DNA of 64,000 nt from assembly GCF_943914615.1 (NCBI RefSeq), contig NZ_CALUCS010000002.1:1-64000 (forward strand), read 5' to 3'. The position numbers and the translations under genes are program-made. Positions within the stretch are counted from its first letter, which is position 1; each line of letters begins with the position of its first letter. Positions 24,689-33,010 of the stretch are shown one piece after another. This stretch comes from an uncultured Corynebacterium sp. (GTDB lineage: Bacteria; Actinomycetota; Actinomycetes; Mycobacteriales; Mycobacteriaceae). Below the pieces are notes generated by a model. That model saw only the letters and a list, made by a program, of their open reading frames with translations. It was not told the origin of the DNA and ran no database searches.

Positions 24689-25464
24689 TAGCTGTCGCTC
24701 CCCCTTGCCACTTCCTGGGCCGCTTCCAGGGCCTCCTCCAGGGTGAACTTACCTGCATACAGGGCCTTGCCCACGATCGCGGAGTCCACACCCTCGTGCA
24801 CCACGGCCGCCAACGCACGGATGTCGTCCAGGCTGGAGATTCCGCCGGAGGCCACAACCGGCGCGTCGGTGGCAGCCGCCACCTCACGCAGCAGGTCGAC
24901 GTTCGGGCCGTTCAGCATGCCATCTCGGCTGACGTCGGTAACCACCAGGCGGGAAACCCCTTGGGAATCCAGGCGCTCCAGCACCTCCCACAGCTCGCCG
25001 CCGTCAGACGTCCAGCCGCGGCCGCGCAGGCGCCATTCGCCGTCGATCTCCCGGGTATCCAGGCCGATGGCCACCTTGTCGCCGTAGCGCGAGATGACGG
25101 ACTCGCACCAGTCCGGATCCTCCAGCGCTGCGGTGCCGATGTTCACGCGGCGGCAGCCGGTGGACAGGGCGCGCTCCAGCGACTCGTCGTCGCGGATGCC
25201 GCCGGATAGCTCCACGTTCACGTCCAGCTGGCCGGTGACCTCCTTGAGCAGTTCGAAGTTGCTGCCCCGGCCGAAGGCTGCGTCGAGGTCCACCAGGTGG
25301 ATCCACTCCGCGCCCGCGTTCTGCCAGGCCAGGGCGGCCTCGATCGGTGCTCCGTAGCTGGTTTCCGTGCCCGCCGCGCCCTGTACTAGGCGGACGGCCT
25401 GGCCGTCGGCTACGTCGACGGCGGGAAGCAGGGTCAGGGCACGGGAATTATCGGTAGAAGCCAT
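24688..25464 (-). CDS. hisA: HisA/PriA: ProFAR isomerase, probably also PRA isomerase
   Basis: A 258-residue beta-alpha barrel. It closely resembles mycobacterial PriA: LLPAVDVADGQAVRLVQG, WIHLVDLDAAFGRGSN, ELSGGIRDDES, the loop RLRGRGW with the Arg and Trp used by PriA for the tryptophan substrate, and VVTDVSRDGML with the second catalytic Asp. In actinobacteria without trpF, PriA does the HisA and TrpF reactions; the unfused trpC and lack of trpF here agree. Dual function is inferred, not shown. It lies 69 bases after hisH. Confidence 0.93.
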   Translation of the reverse strand: MASTDNSRALTLLPAVDVADGQAVRLVQGAAGTETSYGAPIEAALAWQNAGAEWIHLVDLDAAFGRGSNFELLKEVTGQLDVNVELSGGIRDDESLERALSTGCRRVNIGTAALEDPDWCESVISRYGDKVAIGLDTREIDGEWRLRGRGWTSDGGELWEVLERLDSQGVSRLVVTDVSRDGMLNGPNVDLLREVAAATDAPVVASGGISSLDDIRALAAVVHEGVDSAIVGKALYAGKFTLEEALEAAQEVARGSDS

Positions 25465-25533
25465 AGGAAGAATCCTAACGTGTATCGAGGCCGTCGAAGA
25501 TCAAATCCAGGAAAACTAGTGCTATTTCTAGAG

Positions 25534-26262
25534 CTAGAGCGTCTCCACCCAGTTCTGCAGCAGCTTTAGCCCCGCGTCACCGGACTTCTCCGGGTGGAAC
25601 TGCGTAGCCCATAGCGGACCATTTTCCACGGCTGCGACGAAGCGGCTGCGGCCGTGACTCGCCCAGTGCACCAGCGGCGGCTCGGTGCGTCCATCAGTCA
25701 ACAGCTCCCACTCCTGCACCCCATAGGAGTGGACGAAGTAGAAGCGCTCGGACTCCCCGATCCCGGCGAACATCTTCGTCGTCTCGGCCGCGGGCTTGCC
25801 CAGCGCGCTAGCCGACGAGCCATCGCCGACCTCCACGGTATTCCACCCCATGTGCGGCAGCACGTCGGCATCCAGTTTCTCCACGGTGCCGGGCCACTCG
25901 CCCATGCCCTCCGTGAAGGCTGCCTCCCCCGCGCCAGTCTCTTCAGTGCCTTCCGCAAACTCCACTCCCCGGTCGAAGAGGATCTGCATGCCCACGCAGA
26001 TGCCCAGCACCGGGCGCCCACCCGCCAGGCGCTGGCCGATCAGACGGTCCCCGTACACGCTGTGCAGCTGCTGCATGCACGCGCTGTAGGCGCCCACGCC
26101 GGGCACCAGCAGCCCGTCGGCCCGCTGTACCGTCTCCGGGTCGCGGGTCACCTCGACCTCGGCACCCGCCCTTTCAACTGCTCGCTGGGCGGAGCGCACA
26201 TTTCCGCTGCCGTAATCCAGGAGAGCGACATGTGGGCGTCGAGAAGAAAGAGAAGAATTCAT
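25534..26262 (-). CDS. hisH: imidazole glycerol phosphate synthase, glutaminase subunit
   Basis: A 242-residue class I glutamine amidotransferase. Nucleophile Cys in PVLGICVGMQILFDRG (residue about 87), His and Glu in ATQFHPEKSGDAG, oxyanion glycines in LVPGVGAYSACM. It feeds ammonia to HisF. A Ser/Arg-rich ten-residue N-terminal lead precedes HVALLDYGSGN. It starts 11 bases after the MFS gene. A 69-base gap to hisA has no clear hairpin. Confidence 0.96.
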   Translation of the reverse strand: MNSSLSSRRPHVALLDYGSGNVRSAQRAVERAGAEVEVTRDPETVQRADGLLVPGVGAYSACMQQLHSVYGDRLIGQRLAGGRPVLGICVGMQILFDRGVEFAEGTEETGAGEAAFTEGMGEWPGTVEKLDADVLPHMGWNTVEVGDGSSASALGKPAAETTKMFAGIGESERFYFVHSYGVQEWELLTDGRTEPPLVHWASHGRSRFVAAVENGPLWATQFHPEKSGDAGLKLLQNWVETL

Positions 26263-26273
26263 AACTGGTTATC

Positions 26274-27623
26274 CTAGCCGGACTTACCCGGGCGCAGTTC
26301 ACGTCGTCGCACTCGGCGCAATGTTTCGCGCACGTTGCCGTACTCGGCGACGCGGTGACGCCCCACAATCCGGTCGAGGATAGCCACCACAAAGCCGAAC
26401 GCGGCGACCACCCCGGCGGTAATGAAGGCCCCCTGGTAGGTCAGCGCACCGGCCACAAAGCCCAGCAGGATCGCGCCCACGCCGGTACCGCCGTCGAAGG
26501 TCATGTTCCACAGCGCCGAGGCCTTGGCGGACTCGGCCCTAGGCAGACGGTCGAACAGCATCAGTAGCGCCTCGGTCTGGTTGATGCCGAAGCCCGCGCC
26601 GAAGAACGCAGCCGACAGCAGCGACCAGAGCAGCAACAGCCCACCCGTGGGGTGCACGGCCAGCATAATCGCCGCAGAGGCCAAGCCCACCATGCACAGC
26701 ACCAGACCCAGCGCGTTCAGGCGGCCCGGCTCGCCCACGCGGTCGGTGTACCAACCGCTAAACAGGCGGGAACCGATCTGCATCAGGCCCACCACGCTCA
26801 GCGCCAGGCCGGAGATGGTGGCGGCCACTGCCGCATCGATCTCACCTGCGGCGGGCGCCAGGAACGTGCTGAACCCGGCGAAGCCCACGGCAGCCGCGCC
26901 GATGGAAAGCCCCGGCACAGTAGCCAACTTCCACGTGGCCACGCGCGGAGCCTCCGGCGTGTAGTCCGTCTGCGAGGTTGCATTGTCGGGAATATCGGCG
27001 GCCACACCGGGCGAGTTCTCGCGCTCGACCTTCGGCAGCTGCAGCGCAGCCAGGGCGCCCACGGCCGAGTACAACGCCGCGGCCGAGCACACTCCGGCCA
27101 GGCCGAAGCTGCCGTAGAGCCACATGCCCAGCGGGAAGCTAATCAGCTGCGTCACGCCCACCGTCGCGCCGAACACACCGGAGGATCGCCCGACCAGGCG
27201 CGGCGGCACCAGCTCCGCAATCAGCGCGGCCTCCGTCACCGTCACCGCGCCGAAGCCCACGCCACGCACGGCGGCGATGGCCAGCACCGTCACCGCGGAC
27301 ATGTCGGCCACGTACACCAGCGCCGGGAAGCCCAGCAGCAGCGCGGCTCCCAGCATCACGGGCGCATAGCCCACGGCACGCAGCAGGCGCGGGGTGAAGG
27401 CCTGCGTCAGCACGGTGGCGGCCATGAACACGCCCGTGGACAGGCCCGCCACGCTATCGGTTCCGCCCCCATCGATCACGGCCAGGGGGATGACCGGCAG
27501 GAGTAGCGCCCAGCCACCGAACGCACAGAAGACCGACACCAGTGTGGCAATAAGGCCGGGGGCCTTCCACACCGAATCGATCTTTTCTAGTTCTTCAATG
27601 GTCAGCGCCTTCGGGCGCGCCAT
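26274..27623 (-). CDS. MFS transporter inside the his operon
   Basis: A 449-residue major facilitator with about 12 membrane helices and a long central loop (around residues 195-240). The loop after helix 2 (TPRLLRAVGYAP) and the repeat in the second half (GSRLFSGWYTDRVGEPGR) are the MFS cytoplasmic motifs. Its ATG overlaps the hisB stop by one base (TAATG) and hisH begins 11 bases later, so it is made together with the histidine enzymes. A comparable permease occurs in the C. glutamicum his cluster. Substrate unknown; export of histidine or an intermediate is a guess from context. Confidence 0.9.
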   Translation of the reverse strand: MARPKALTIEELEKIDSVWKAPGLIATLVSVFCAFGGWALLLPVIPLAVIDGGGTDSVAGLSTGVFMAATVLTQAFTPRLLRAVGYAPVMLGAALLLGFPALVYVADMSAVTVLAIAAVRGVGFGAVTVTEAALIAELVPPRLVGRSSGVFGATVGVTQLISFPLGMWLYGSFGLAGVCSAAALYSAVGALAALQLPKVERENSPGVAADIPDNATSQTDYTPEAPRVATWKLATVPGLSIGAAAVGFAGFSTFLAPAAGEIDAAVAATISGLALSVVGLMQIGSRLFSGWYTDRVGEPGRLNALGLVLCMVGLASAAIMLAVHPTGGLLLLWSLLSAAFFGAGFGINQTEALLMLFDRLPRAESAKASALWNMTFDGGTGVGAILLGFVAGALTYQGAFITAGVVAAFGFVVAILDRIVGRHRVAEYGNVRETLRRVRRRELRPGKSG

Positions 27624-28237
27624 TACAGAGTTCCCTTGGTCGACGGAACCCCGCCCACGCGCGGGTCGTCCTCCACCGCGGCGCGCAGCGCGCGGGCCAC
27701 GGCCTTAAACTCCGCCTCGGTGATGTGGTGCGGGTCGCGGCCGTACAGGCAGCGCACGTGCAGGGCAATGCGCGAGTTCAGCGCCAGCGTCTCGAAGAAG
27801 TGCTGATTGATGACGGTGGCGTAGTGCCCGCCAATCACCGCGCTGAGCATCTGCTCCGGCTCCCCCACGCCCACGTAGTACGGGCGGCCCGACACGTCCA
27901 CGGCGGCGTGCGCCAGCGTCTCGTCCATCGGGATGAAAGCATCGCCAAAGCGGCGTATGCCTGCCTTGTCGCCCAGTGCCTGTGCCAGGGCCTGGCCCAT
28001 GACGATGGCGGTGTCCTCGACGGTGTGGTGCGCGTCGATCTCCACATCACCGCGGGCGTGCACCTTAAGGTCGAAGGAGCCGTGTGCGCCGAGGGCGGTC
28101 AGCATGTGGTCGAAGAACGGCACTCCCGTATCGATGTCGGTCTTGCCGGTGCCGTCCAGGTTCCACTCGACCTGGATGTCTGATTCTTTGGTGGCGCGCT
28201 GGGCCTTCCCGATGCGCGGGGTGGGGTTCGTGGCCAC
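27623..28237 (-). CDS. hisB: imidazoleglycerol-phosphate dehydratase
   Basis: A 204-residue single-function HisB. Manganese-binding repeats are seen in DHMLTALGAHG, DIDAHHTVEDT-type text (EIDAHHTVEDTAIVMG) and CLYGRDPHHITEAEFKA. The GTG at 28237 (VATNPTPRIGKA) gives the normal family length; the frame is open further upstream but would run into hisC. It overlaps the MFS start by one base. Confidence 0.95.
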   Translation of the reverse strand: MATNPTPRIGKAQRATKESDIQVEWNLDGTGKTDIDTGVPFFDHMLTALGAHGSFDLKVHARGDVEIDAHHTVEDTAIVMGQALAQALGDKAGIRRFGDAFIPMDETLAHAAVDVSGRPYYVGVGEPEQMLSAVIGGHYATVINQHFFETLALNSRIALHVRCLYGRDPHHITEAEFKAVARALRAAVEDDPRVGGVPSTKGTL

Positions 28238-28302
28238 GGTGGCTTTGCACCTACCTCTCTGCTCTTGCTGTCTGAAACTCTTGAAACGTCTGTCTGGTGT
28301 GT

Positions 28303-29424
28303 CTAATCGTCCATCATCTTGGCGGCGGCGGCAAGAAACGCATCGTTTTCCTCCGGCAGCCCGACAGTTGCGCGCAACCAGCCGGCCACGCCGACGTCGC
28401 GGATCAGCACCTCTTGGTCCAGGAAGCGCTGCCACACCGCGGCCGAATCGCCGACGTCGGCAAAGCCGCCGAAGAACACGAAGTTCGAGTGCGAGTCGAT
28501 CACGTCGTAGCCCAGCTCGCGCAGGCGGGCAACCACTCGGTCGCGTTCCTGGCGCAGCTTCTCCACCGTCTGCAGCGTGGCCGCGGAGTGTTCCAGCGCC
28601 ACTTCCGCCGCCGCCTGCGACAGGGTCGCCAGGTGGTACGGCAGGCGCACCAGCATCACGGCCTCGATGAACGCCGGGTGGGCCACGAAGTAGCCCAGCC
28701 GGCCACCGGCGAAGTCGAAGGCCTTGGACATGGTGCGGGAAACCACCAGCTTCGTCGGGTACTGCTCCAGCAGCCCCACCGCACTGGGCTCGTCGGAGAA
28801 CTCCGCGTAGGCCTCGTCCACAATCACGATGCCGGGAGCTGCCTGCAGGATCCGCTCGATGTCGGCCAGCGGCGTGCTGTTGCCGGTGGGGTTGTTGGGC
28901 GTCGTAATGAAGATGACGTTCGGCTGGCGCTCGTCGATGGCGGCAACCGCCTCGTCGACGTCGATGTCGAAGCGGTTCTCGGCGCGGCGCTCAACCGAAA
29001 TGAACTCCGTCTGCGTGCCTGCGGCCAGGATCGGGTGCATGGAGTAGCTAGGCACAAAGCCCATCGCGCTGCGCCCGGGACCACCGAATGCCTGCAGGAG
29101 CTGCTGCAATACCTCGTTGGAACCGTTGGCTGCCCATACCTGTTCTTTAGTGACGCCCACACCCGTCTGCTGGCTCACGTACGCCGCTAGAGCCTCGCGC
29201 AGCCCCACTGCGTCGCGTTCGGGATAGCGGTTCAGCTGCCTGCCCAGCTCCGCCACGCGGCGGGCGATGCCCTCGACAATCTCCGACGACGGCGGGTAAG
29301 GGTTCTCGTTGGTGTTTAGCTGGTTGGCTACGGACAGCTGCGGGGCTCCGTAGGCGGACTTGCCGCGCAGCTCCTCGCGCAGCGGCAGGTCGGCCAGGGA
29401 GATCTGGTTGTTCTGCTCGGCCAT
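28303..29424 (-). CDS. hisC: histidinol-phosphate aminotransferase
   Basis: A 373-residue PLP aminotransferase. PLP lysine in VVSRTMSKAFDFAGGRLGY (residue about 230), substrate-binding NTNENPYPPS, and the class I/II blocks NPTGNSTPLADI and VIVDEAYAEFSD. Starts three bases after hisD and precedes hisB by 65 bases. Confidence 0.97.
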   Translation of the reverse strand: MAEQNNQISLADLPLREELRGKSAYGAPQLSVANQLNTNENPYPPSSEIVEGIARRVAELGRQLNRYPERDAVGLREALAAYVSQQTGVGVTKEQVWAANGSNEVLQQLLQAFGGPGRSAMGFVPSYSMHPILAAGTQTEFISVERRAENRFDIDVDEAVAAIDERQPNVIFITTPNNPTGNSTPLADIERILQAAPGIVIVDEAYAEFSDEPSAVGLLEQYPTKLVVSRTMSKAFDFAGGRLGYFVAHPAFIEAVMLVRLPYHLATLSQAAAEVALEHSAATLQTVEKLRQERDRVVARLRELGYDVIDSHSNFVFFGGFADVGDSAAVWQRFLDQEVLIRDVGVAGWLRATVGLPEENDAFLAAAAKMMDD

Positions 29425-29427
29425 GGT

Positions 29428-30795
29428 CTAGGCCTCCGTTCCGTTGGTGTTTGCGGTGTTGGTGCGTGCTGTGTTTGTACGTGCACTGATGGCTTCGCCG
29501 TGGGCGGGCAGCCCCTCGGACTTCGACAGGGTGATCACCGTGTCGGCCACGCCCCGCAGGCCTTCCTCGTTGTAGTCGATGACGTGCACAGACTTCAGGA
29601 AAGTCAGCGTGGAAAGCCCCGAGGAATGCCGCGCCGTGCCGGAGGTCGGCAGCACGTGGTTGGAGCCCGCGGCGTAGTCGCCCAGCGGCACCGGGCTGAA
29701 GCGGCCGATGAAGATCGCGCCGGCGTTGGTGATCTGCGCTGCTACCGCGTGGGAATCCTCGGTGTGGATCTCCAGGTGCTCGGCGCCGTAGGCGTTCGCC
29801 GCGCGGATGCCCGCGGCGATGTCGTCCACCAGCACCACGCCGGACTGCTGCCCGCCCAAGGCCTCGGCGACACGCTCGGAGTTTTCGGTGATGTGGTAGC
29901 GCTCGTTCATCTCAGCCACCACCTCGTCGGCCAGCTTCACACTGTCCGTGATCAGCACGGAGGCCGCCATCGTGTCGTGCTCTGCCTGACTAATCAGGTC
30001 GTAGGCGATCTCCACCGCGTTGGCGCTCTCGTCGGCCAGCACGGCGATCTCGGTCGGCCCGGCCTCGGAGTCGATACCCACCACGGAGCGGCACAGCCGC
30101 TTGGCGGCGGTGACGAAGATGTTGCCCGGGCCGGTCACCATATCCACCGGCTCCAGCTCCTCGCCGCCTTCTGCCGTGGAGCCGTGCGCGAGCAGCGCCA
30201 CGGCCTGCGCGCCGCCGACGGCCCAGACCTCATCCACGCCCAGCAGCTTGCAGGCCGCCAGCACGGTCGGGTGCGGCCAGCCGCCCTCCTGCGGCGGGGA
30301 GGCCACCACGAGGGACTCCACCCCGGCCTCCTGAGCCGGCACGACGTTCATGATCACACTCGACGGGTACACCGCGTTGCCGCCCGGCGCGTACAAGCCC
30401 ACGCGCTGGACGGGGATGAAACGCTCGGTCACAATGCCGCCCGGCGCGACCTCCACCTGCTTGTCTTCAGGCCGGATGGCGGAGTGGAATGCGCGCACCC
30501 GCTTGATGGCCTCTTCGAGTGCTGCGATCACATCGTCGGCCAAAGTCCCCACGGCGGCGTCAATAACCTCTGCAGGAACCCGCACCGAATCCGGGGTCAC
30601 GCCATCGAAGCGCTGCCCAATCTCCAGCGCCGCGCGTGCCCCGCCCTCGCGCACCTGGTCGACGATCGGTGCGACGGTGGGGATCACCGAGTCCACGTCC
30701 GTTCCCCCGCGCGGCAGCCGATGGCGCAGCTCAGCGGTAGTCGGGGCCTGTCCCCGCAGATCGATCCGGCTAAAGTCCAGCTGGGCGCTAGTCAT
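29428..30795 (-). CDS. hisD: histidinol dehydrogenase
   Basis: A 455-residue zinc enzyme for the last two steps of histidine synthesis. Seen: TGPGNIFVTAAKRL, DSEAGPTEIAVLADESANA, VLVDDIAAGIRAANAYG, and the zinc/catalytic block AAGSNHVLPTSGTARHSSG. A low-complexity tail RTNTARTNTANTNGTEA is encoded by tandem DNA repeats. First gene of the his-trp block. AAGGAAG (30807-30813) and a CATAAT -10-like element (30822-30827, minus strand) precede it. Confidence 0.97.
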   Translation of the reverse strand: MTSAQLDFSRIDLRGQAPTTAELRHRLPRGGTDVDSVIPTVAPIVDQVREGGARAALEIGQRFDGVTPDSVRVPAEVIDAAVGTLADDVIAALEEAIKRVRAFHSAIRPEDKQVEVAPGGIVTERFIPVQRVGLYAPGGNAVYPSSVIMNVVPAQEAGVESLVVASPPQEGGWPHPTVLAACKLLGVDEVWAVGGAQAVALLAHGSTAEGGEELEPVDMVTGPGNIFVTAAKRLCRSVVGIDSEAGPTEIAVLADESANAVEIAYDLISQAEHDTMAASVLITDSVKLADEVVAEMNERYHITENSERVAEALGGQQSGVVLVDDIAAGIRAANAYGAEHLEIHTEDSHAVAAQITNAGAIFIGRFSPVPLGDYAAGSNHVLPTSGTARHSSGLSTLTFLKSVHVIDYNEEGLRGVADTVITLSKSEGLPAHGEAISARTNTARTNTANTNGTEA

Positions 30796-30821
30796 CGTGT
30801 ACGCAGCTTCCTTACTGAATG

Positions 30822-30827
30822 ATTATG
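30822..30827 (-). promoter_or_regulatory. -10-like element for the his operon
   Basis: CATAAT on the minus strand, 26 bases before the hisD ATG, with the AAGGAAG ribosome site in between. No attenuator-like histidine run is visible. Confidence 0.4.
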
Positions 30828-30845
30828 TGCGGTTATGTACTCGGC

Positions 30846-30851
30846 TAAAGT
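30846..30851 (+). promoter_or_regulatory. -10-like element for the helical-repeat gene
   Basis: TAAAGT seven bases before the ATG at 30859. It supports that start over the ATG at 30835 and suggests a leaderless transcript. Confidence 0.45.
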
Positions 30852-30858
30852 TTACGCC

Positions 30859-32106
30859 ATGGCCCAGACACTCCTTTCACTGCTCCGGGACAGCCGCGTC
30901 GCCGCCCAATCGGGGGCTTCGGCGGCGACGAGTTGGCGCCTGGCCAGCGACTTCGCTCGGCAGTACTGGCTTGCCACTCCCGACGAGGTGCCGGACGAGC
31001 TGGTGGGCGAGTTCTACAGCATGCGGGCCAGCGCCGCGGATCACCTGGGTTTTGCCGACGAGGCCATCGCCGCCTTGCGAGATCTGCGGGCGTGGGCGCG
31101 CAGTAATGACGATCATGCGCTGGCGTTGGAGGCCTTAGCGCTGTTGGCGCACCAGTCGCTGACTCTTCAGGAGCGCCCCGGCACCTTGGCCGAGCTGCAT
31201 TCACCGCGCGAAATGTTGGCACAACTGGCGCAGGGCTTCGCGGACTTTCGTCCGGCCCCGGATTCCCCCACCCTCGCGGAGGCCCCGCACCTCACCCACC
31301 GCGTCCTGCCCAGGTCGATCGCCGCGCGGTTGACCTCGGCCGCCACGACGGGCTTTGCGGTGGCCACGAATCTTTCTGGTTCTGCTGATGACGCCACAGC
31401 CTTCGACTTCGCCGACACCTTCGCCCAACTCGTGCGGAGGTTCGGCTCGAAACCCCCGAGCACGGCCGACCGCCAACTGTGGTTCGCCCAGGAGGCTTGG
31501 TTCCGCGGGCGGCGCGAGGAGGCCTTCGACCGGGTGATGGCGCTGATCGACCGGCTGGAGGAGGATTCCCTGCTGGGCGGCGGCAGCACAGACGCGCAGG
31601 TCGTTTCCCTCTACGAGGCGCACGACATGCTGGCGCACTTTGAGATGTTCCACGCCACCGAAAGCATTGGCGATGATTCCTCCCTGGCCGCCGTGGCGGA
31701 TCATTGGAAGGAGTGTGTGCGCCTGGCCGGCAAGCTGGATGCGGAAGTAATCGCCCTGCAGTGCGCGGGGCTGGCGGCGATGGCGCTACTCGGCGAGGGG
31801 CGCGAGGGCGAGGCCTGGGAACTCGCCAGCGCGGTACTGGCCGCCACGGAGGGCTGCCCGCTGTCCCCCGCCATCCTGAACCTGCGCTACACCCTGGCGG
31901 AGGCCGCCTTAAACTGCGGGCTTTTTGAGGAAGCCCTGGCGAACGCGCGTCTGGTGGCGGAGTGGTCGGAGTTCAGCGCCGACGACGAGCGCACCATCGG
32001 CGGCTACTCCATGGCGCTAGTCGCCGCCACAGAGCTGGGCTACGCGGAGATAGCCGCAGAGCTGGACCAGCGCCGACGCGCGGCGCTGGAACGCTGGGAA
32101 TCCTAA
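30859..32106 (+). CDS. helical-repeat (TPR-like) protein of unknown function
   Basis: A 415-residue soluble protein, almost all helical, rich in Ala, Leu and Glu, starting MAQTLLSLLRDSRVAAQSG. Regular helix pairs (for example ALALEALALLAHQSL, AEVIALQCAGLAAMALLGEG and LNLRYTLAEAALNCGLFEEA) suggest TPR-like repeats, mostly in the C-terminal half. No catalytic motif seen. It is divergent from hisD across a 63-base region, which hints at a shared control region but not a shared pathway. It overlaps nadC tail-to-tail by four bases. Confidence 0.75.
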   Translation: MAQTLLSLLRDSRVAAQSGASAATSWRLASDFARQYWLATPDEVPDELVGEFYSMRASAADHLGFADEAIAALRDLRAWARSNDDHALALEALALLAHQSLTLQERPGTLAELHSPREMLAQLAQGFADFRPAPDSPTLAEAPHLTHRVLPRSIAARLTSAATTGFAVATNLSGSADDATAFDFADTFAQLVRRFGSKPPSTADRQLWFAQEAWFRGRREEAFDRVMALIDRLEEDSLLGGGSTDAQVVSLYEAHDMLAHFEMFHATESIGDDSSLAAVADHWKECVRLAGKLDAEVIALQCAGLAAMALLGEGREGEAWELASAVLAATEGCPLSPAILNLRYTLAEAALNCGLFEEALANARLVAEWSEFSADDERTIGGYSMALVAATELGYAEIAAELDQRRRAALERWES

Positions 32107-33008
32107 TCCAGGCCGATGTCCAGCGCCTGCACGCTGTGGGTCAGTCCGCCCACGGCCACGGACTCCACGCCCGCGGCGGCGTAGTCCCCGGCGACGTCCA
32201 GGGTGAGCCCGCCGGAGGATTCCAGCAGCACCTGCGGGGCCAACTGGTCGCGCAGCTCCACGGCCTTGCGCGTGTCCTCCACCGTGAAGTTATCCAGCAG
32301 CACCTGTGGCGGGTGAGCCTTGCCCTCCGCCAGCAGGTCGGAGAGTTGGTCCAGGGTATCCACCTCGACCTCTACCCACGTGGTGGCGTCCTCCCCCAAG
32401 AACTCCCGCACCCGCGCGTACGCCTCGGCGGCGCTCGAGAGCTCCACGTGGTTATCCTTGACCATCACCTGGTCGCCCAGGTTGTAGCGGTGCGGGTAGC
32501 CGCCGCCGTGGACGATCGCGCGCTTTTCCAGCATGCGCATGCCGGGCAGGGTCTTGCGGGAATCGCGGACCTTGCAGCCGTGCGGGCTGGTGGCCGCGGC
32601 CTCGACCGCATCGACCCACGCGCGAGTCTGGGTTGCGATGCCGGAGGCGTGGCTCAAGATGTTCAGCAGAGTGCGCTCGAGCATGAGGATGTGCTGGATC
32701 TTGCCCTCCACCCGGGCAACCTCGGCCCCGGCCTCCACGCGGTCACCGTCGGCGACCAGCGGGACGAGCTCCACGTGCCGCTCGTCGGCGACTTCCGCGA
32801 CGATGGCCAGCGCATCCAGCCCGCTGATCACGCCCGCCTGCCGGGCGCGCATGACCTTCGCGCCGGTGGCTTCGGCAGGCACAGTCGCCAGGGTGCTGAC
32901 GTCCGCACCATCGCCGAAATCTTCTTCCAGCGCGACCTTCGCCATGCGCAAGTACGCGGCGCGGATGCGGGTGGGGTCAGTGAGCTGTGCGGGATAGGGA
33001 AGCTCCAC
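32103..33008 (-). CDS. nadC: quinolinate phosphoribosyltransferase
   Basis: A 301-residue enzyme making nicotinate mononucleotide from quinolinate and PRPP. Family text: ALEEDFGDGADVSTLA, TLLNILSHASGIATQTR, KVRDSRKTLPGMRMLEKRA and GGYPHRYNLGDQVMVKDNH. Two bases after nadA, so an operon. Stop codon shared in a four-base overlap with the convergent helical-repeat gene. Confidence 0.97.
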   Translation of the reverse strand: MELPYPAQLTDPTRIRAAYLRMAKVALEEDFGDGADVSTLATVPAEATGAKVMRARQAGVISGLDALAIVAEVADERHVELVPLVADGDRVEAGAEVARVEGKIQHILMLERTLLNILSHASGIATQTRAWVDAVEAAATSPHGCKVRDSRKTLPGMRMLEKRAIVHGGGYPHRYNLGDQVMVKDNHVELSSAAEAYARVREFLGEDATTWVEVEVDTLDQLSDLLAEGKAHPPQVLLDNFTVEDTRKAVELRDQLAPQVLLESSGGLTLDVAGDYAAAGVESVAVGGLTHSVQALDIGLD

Positions 33009-33010
33009 TT

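Noticed and set aside
25515..25550. GCTATTTCTAG stretch resembling part of a guide-RNA scaffold complement
   Set aside because: Only 11 bases match and no Cas gene or repeat array is near. It is chance at the hisH 3' end.
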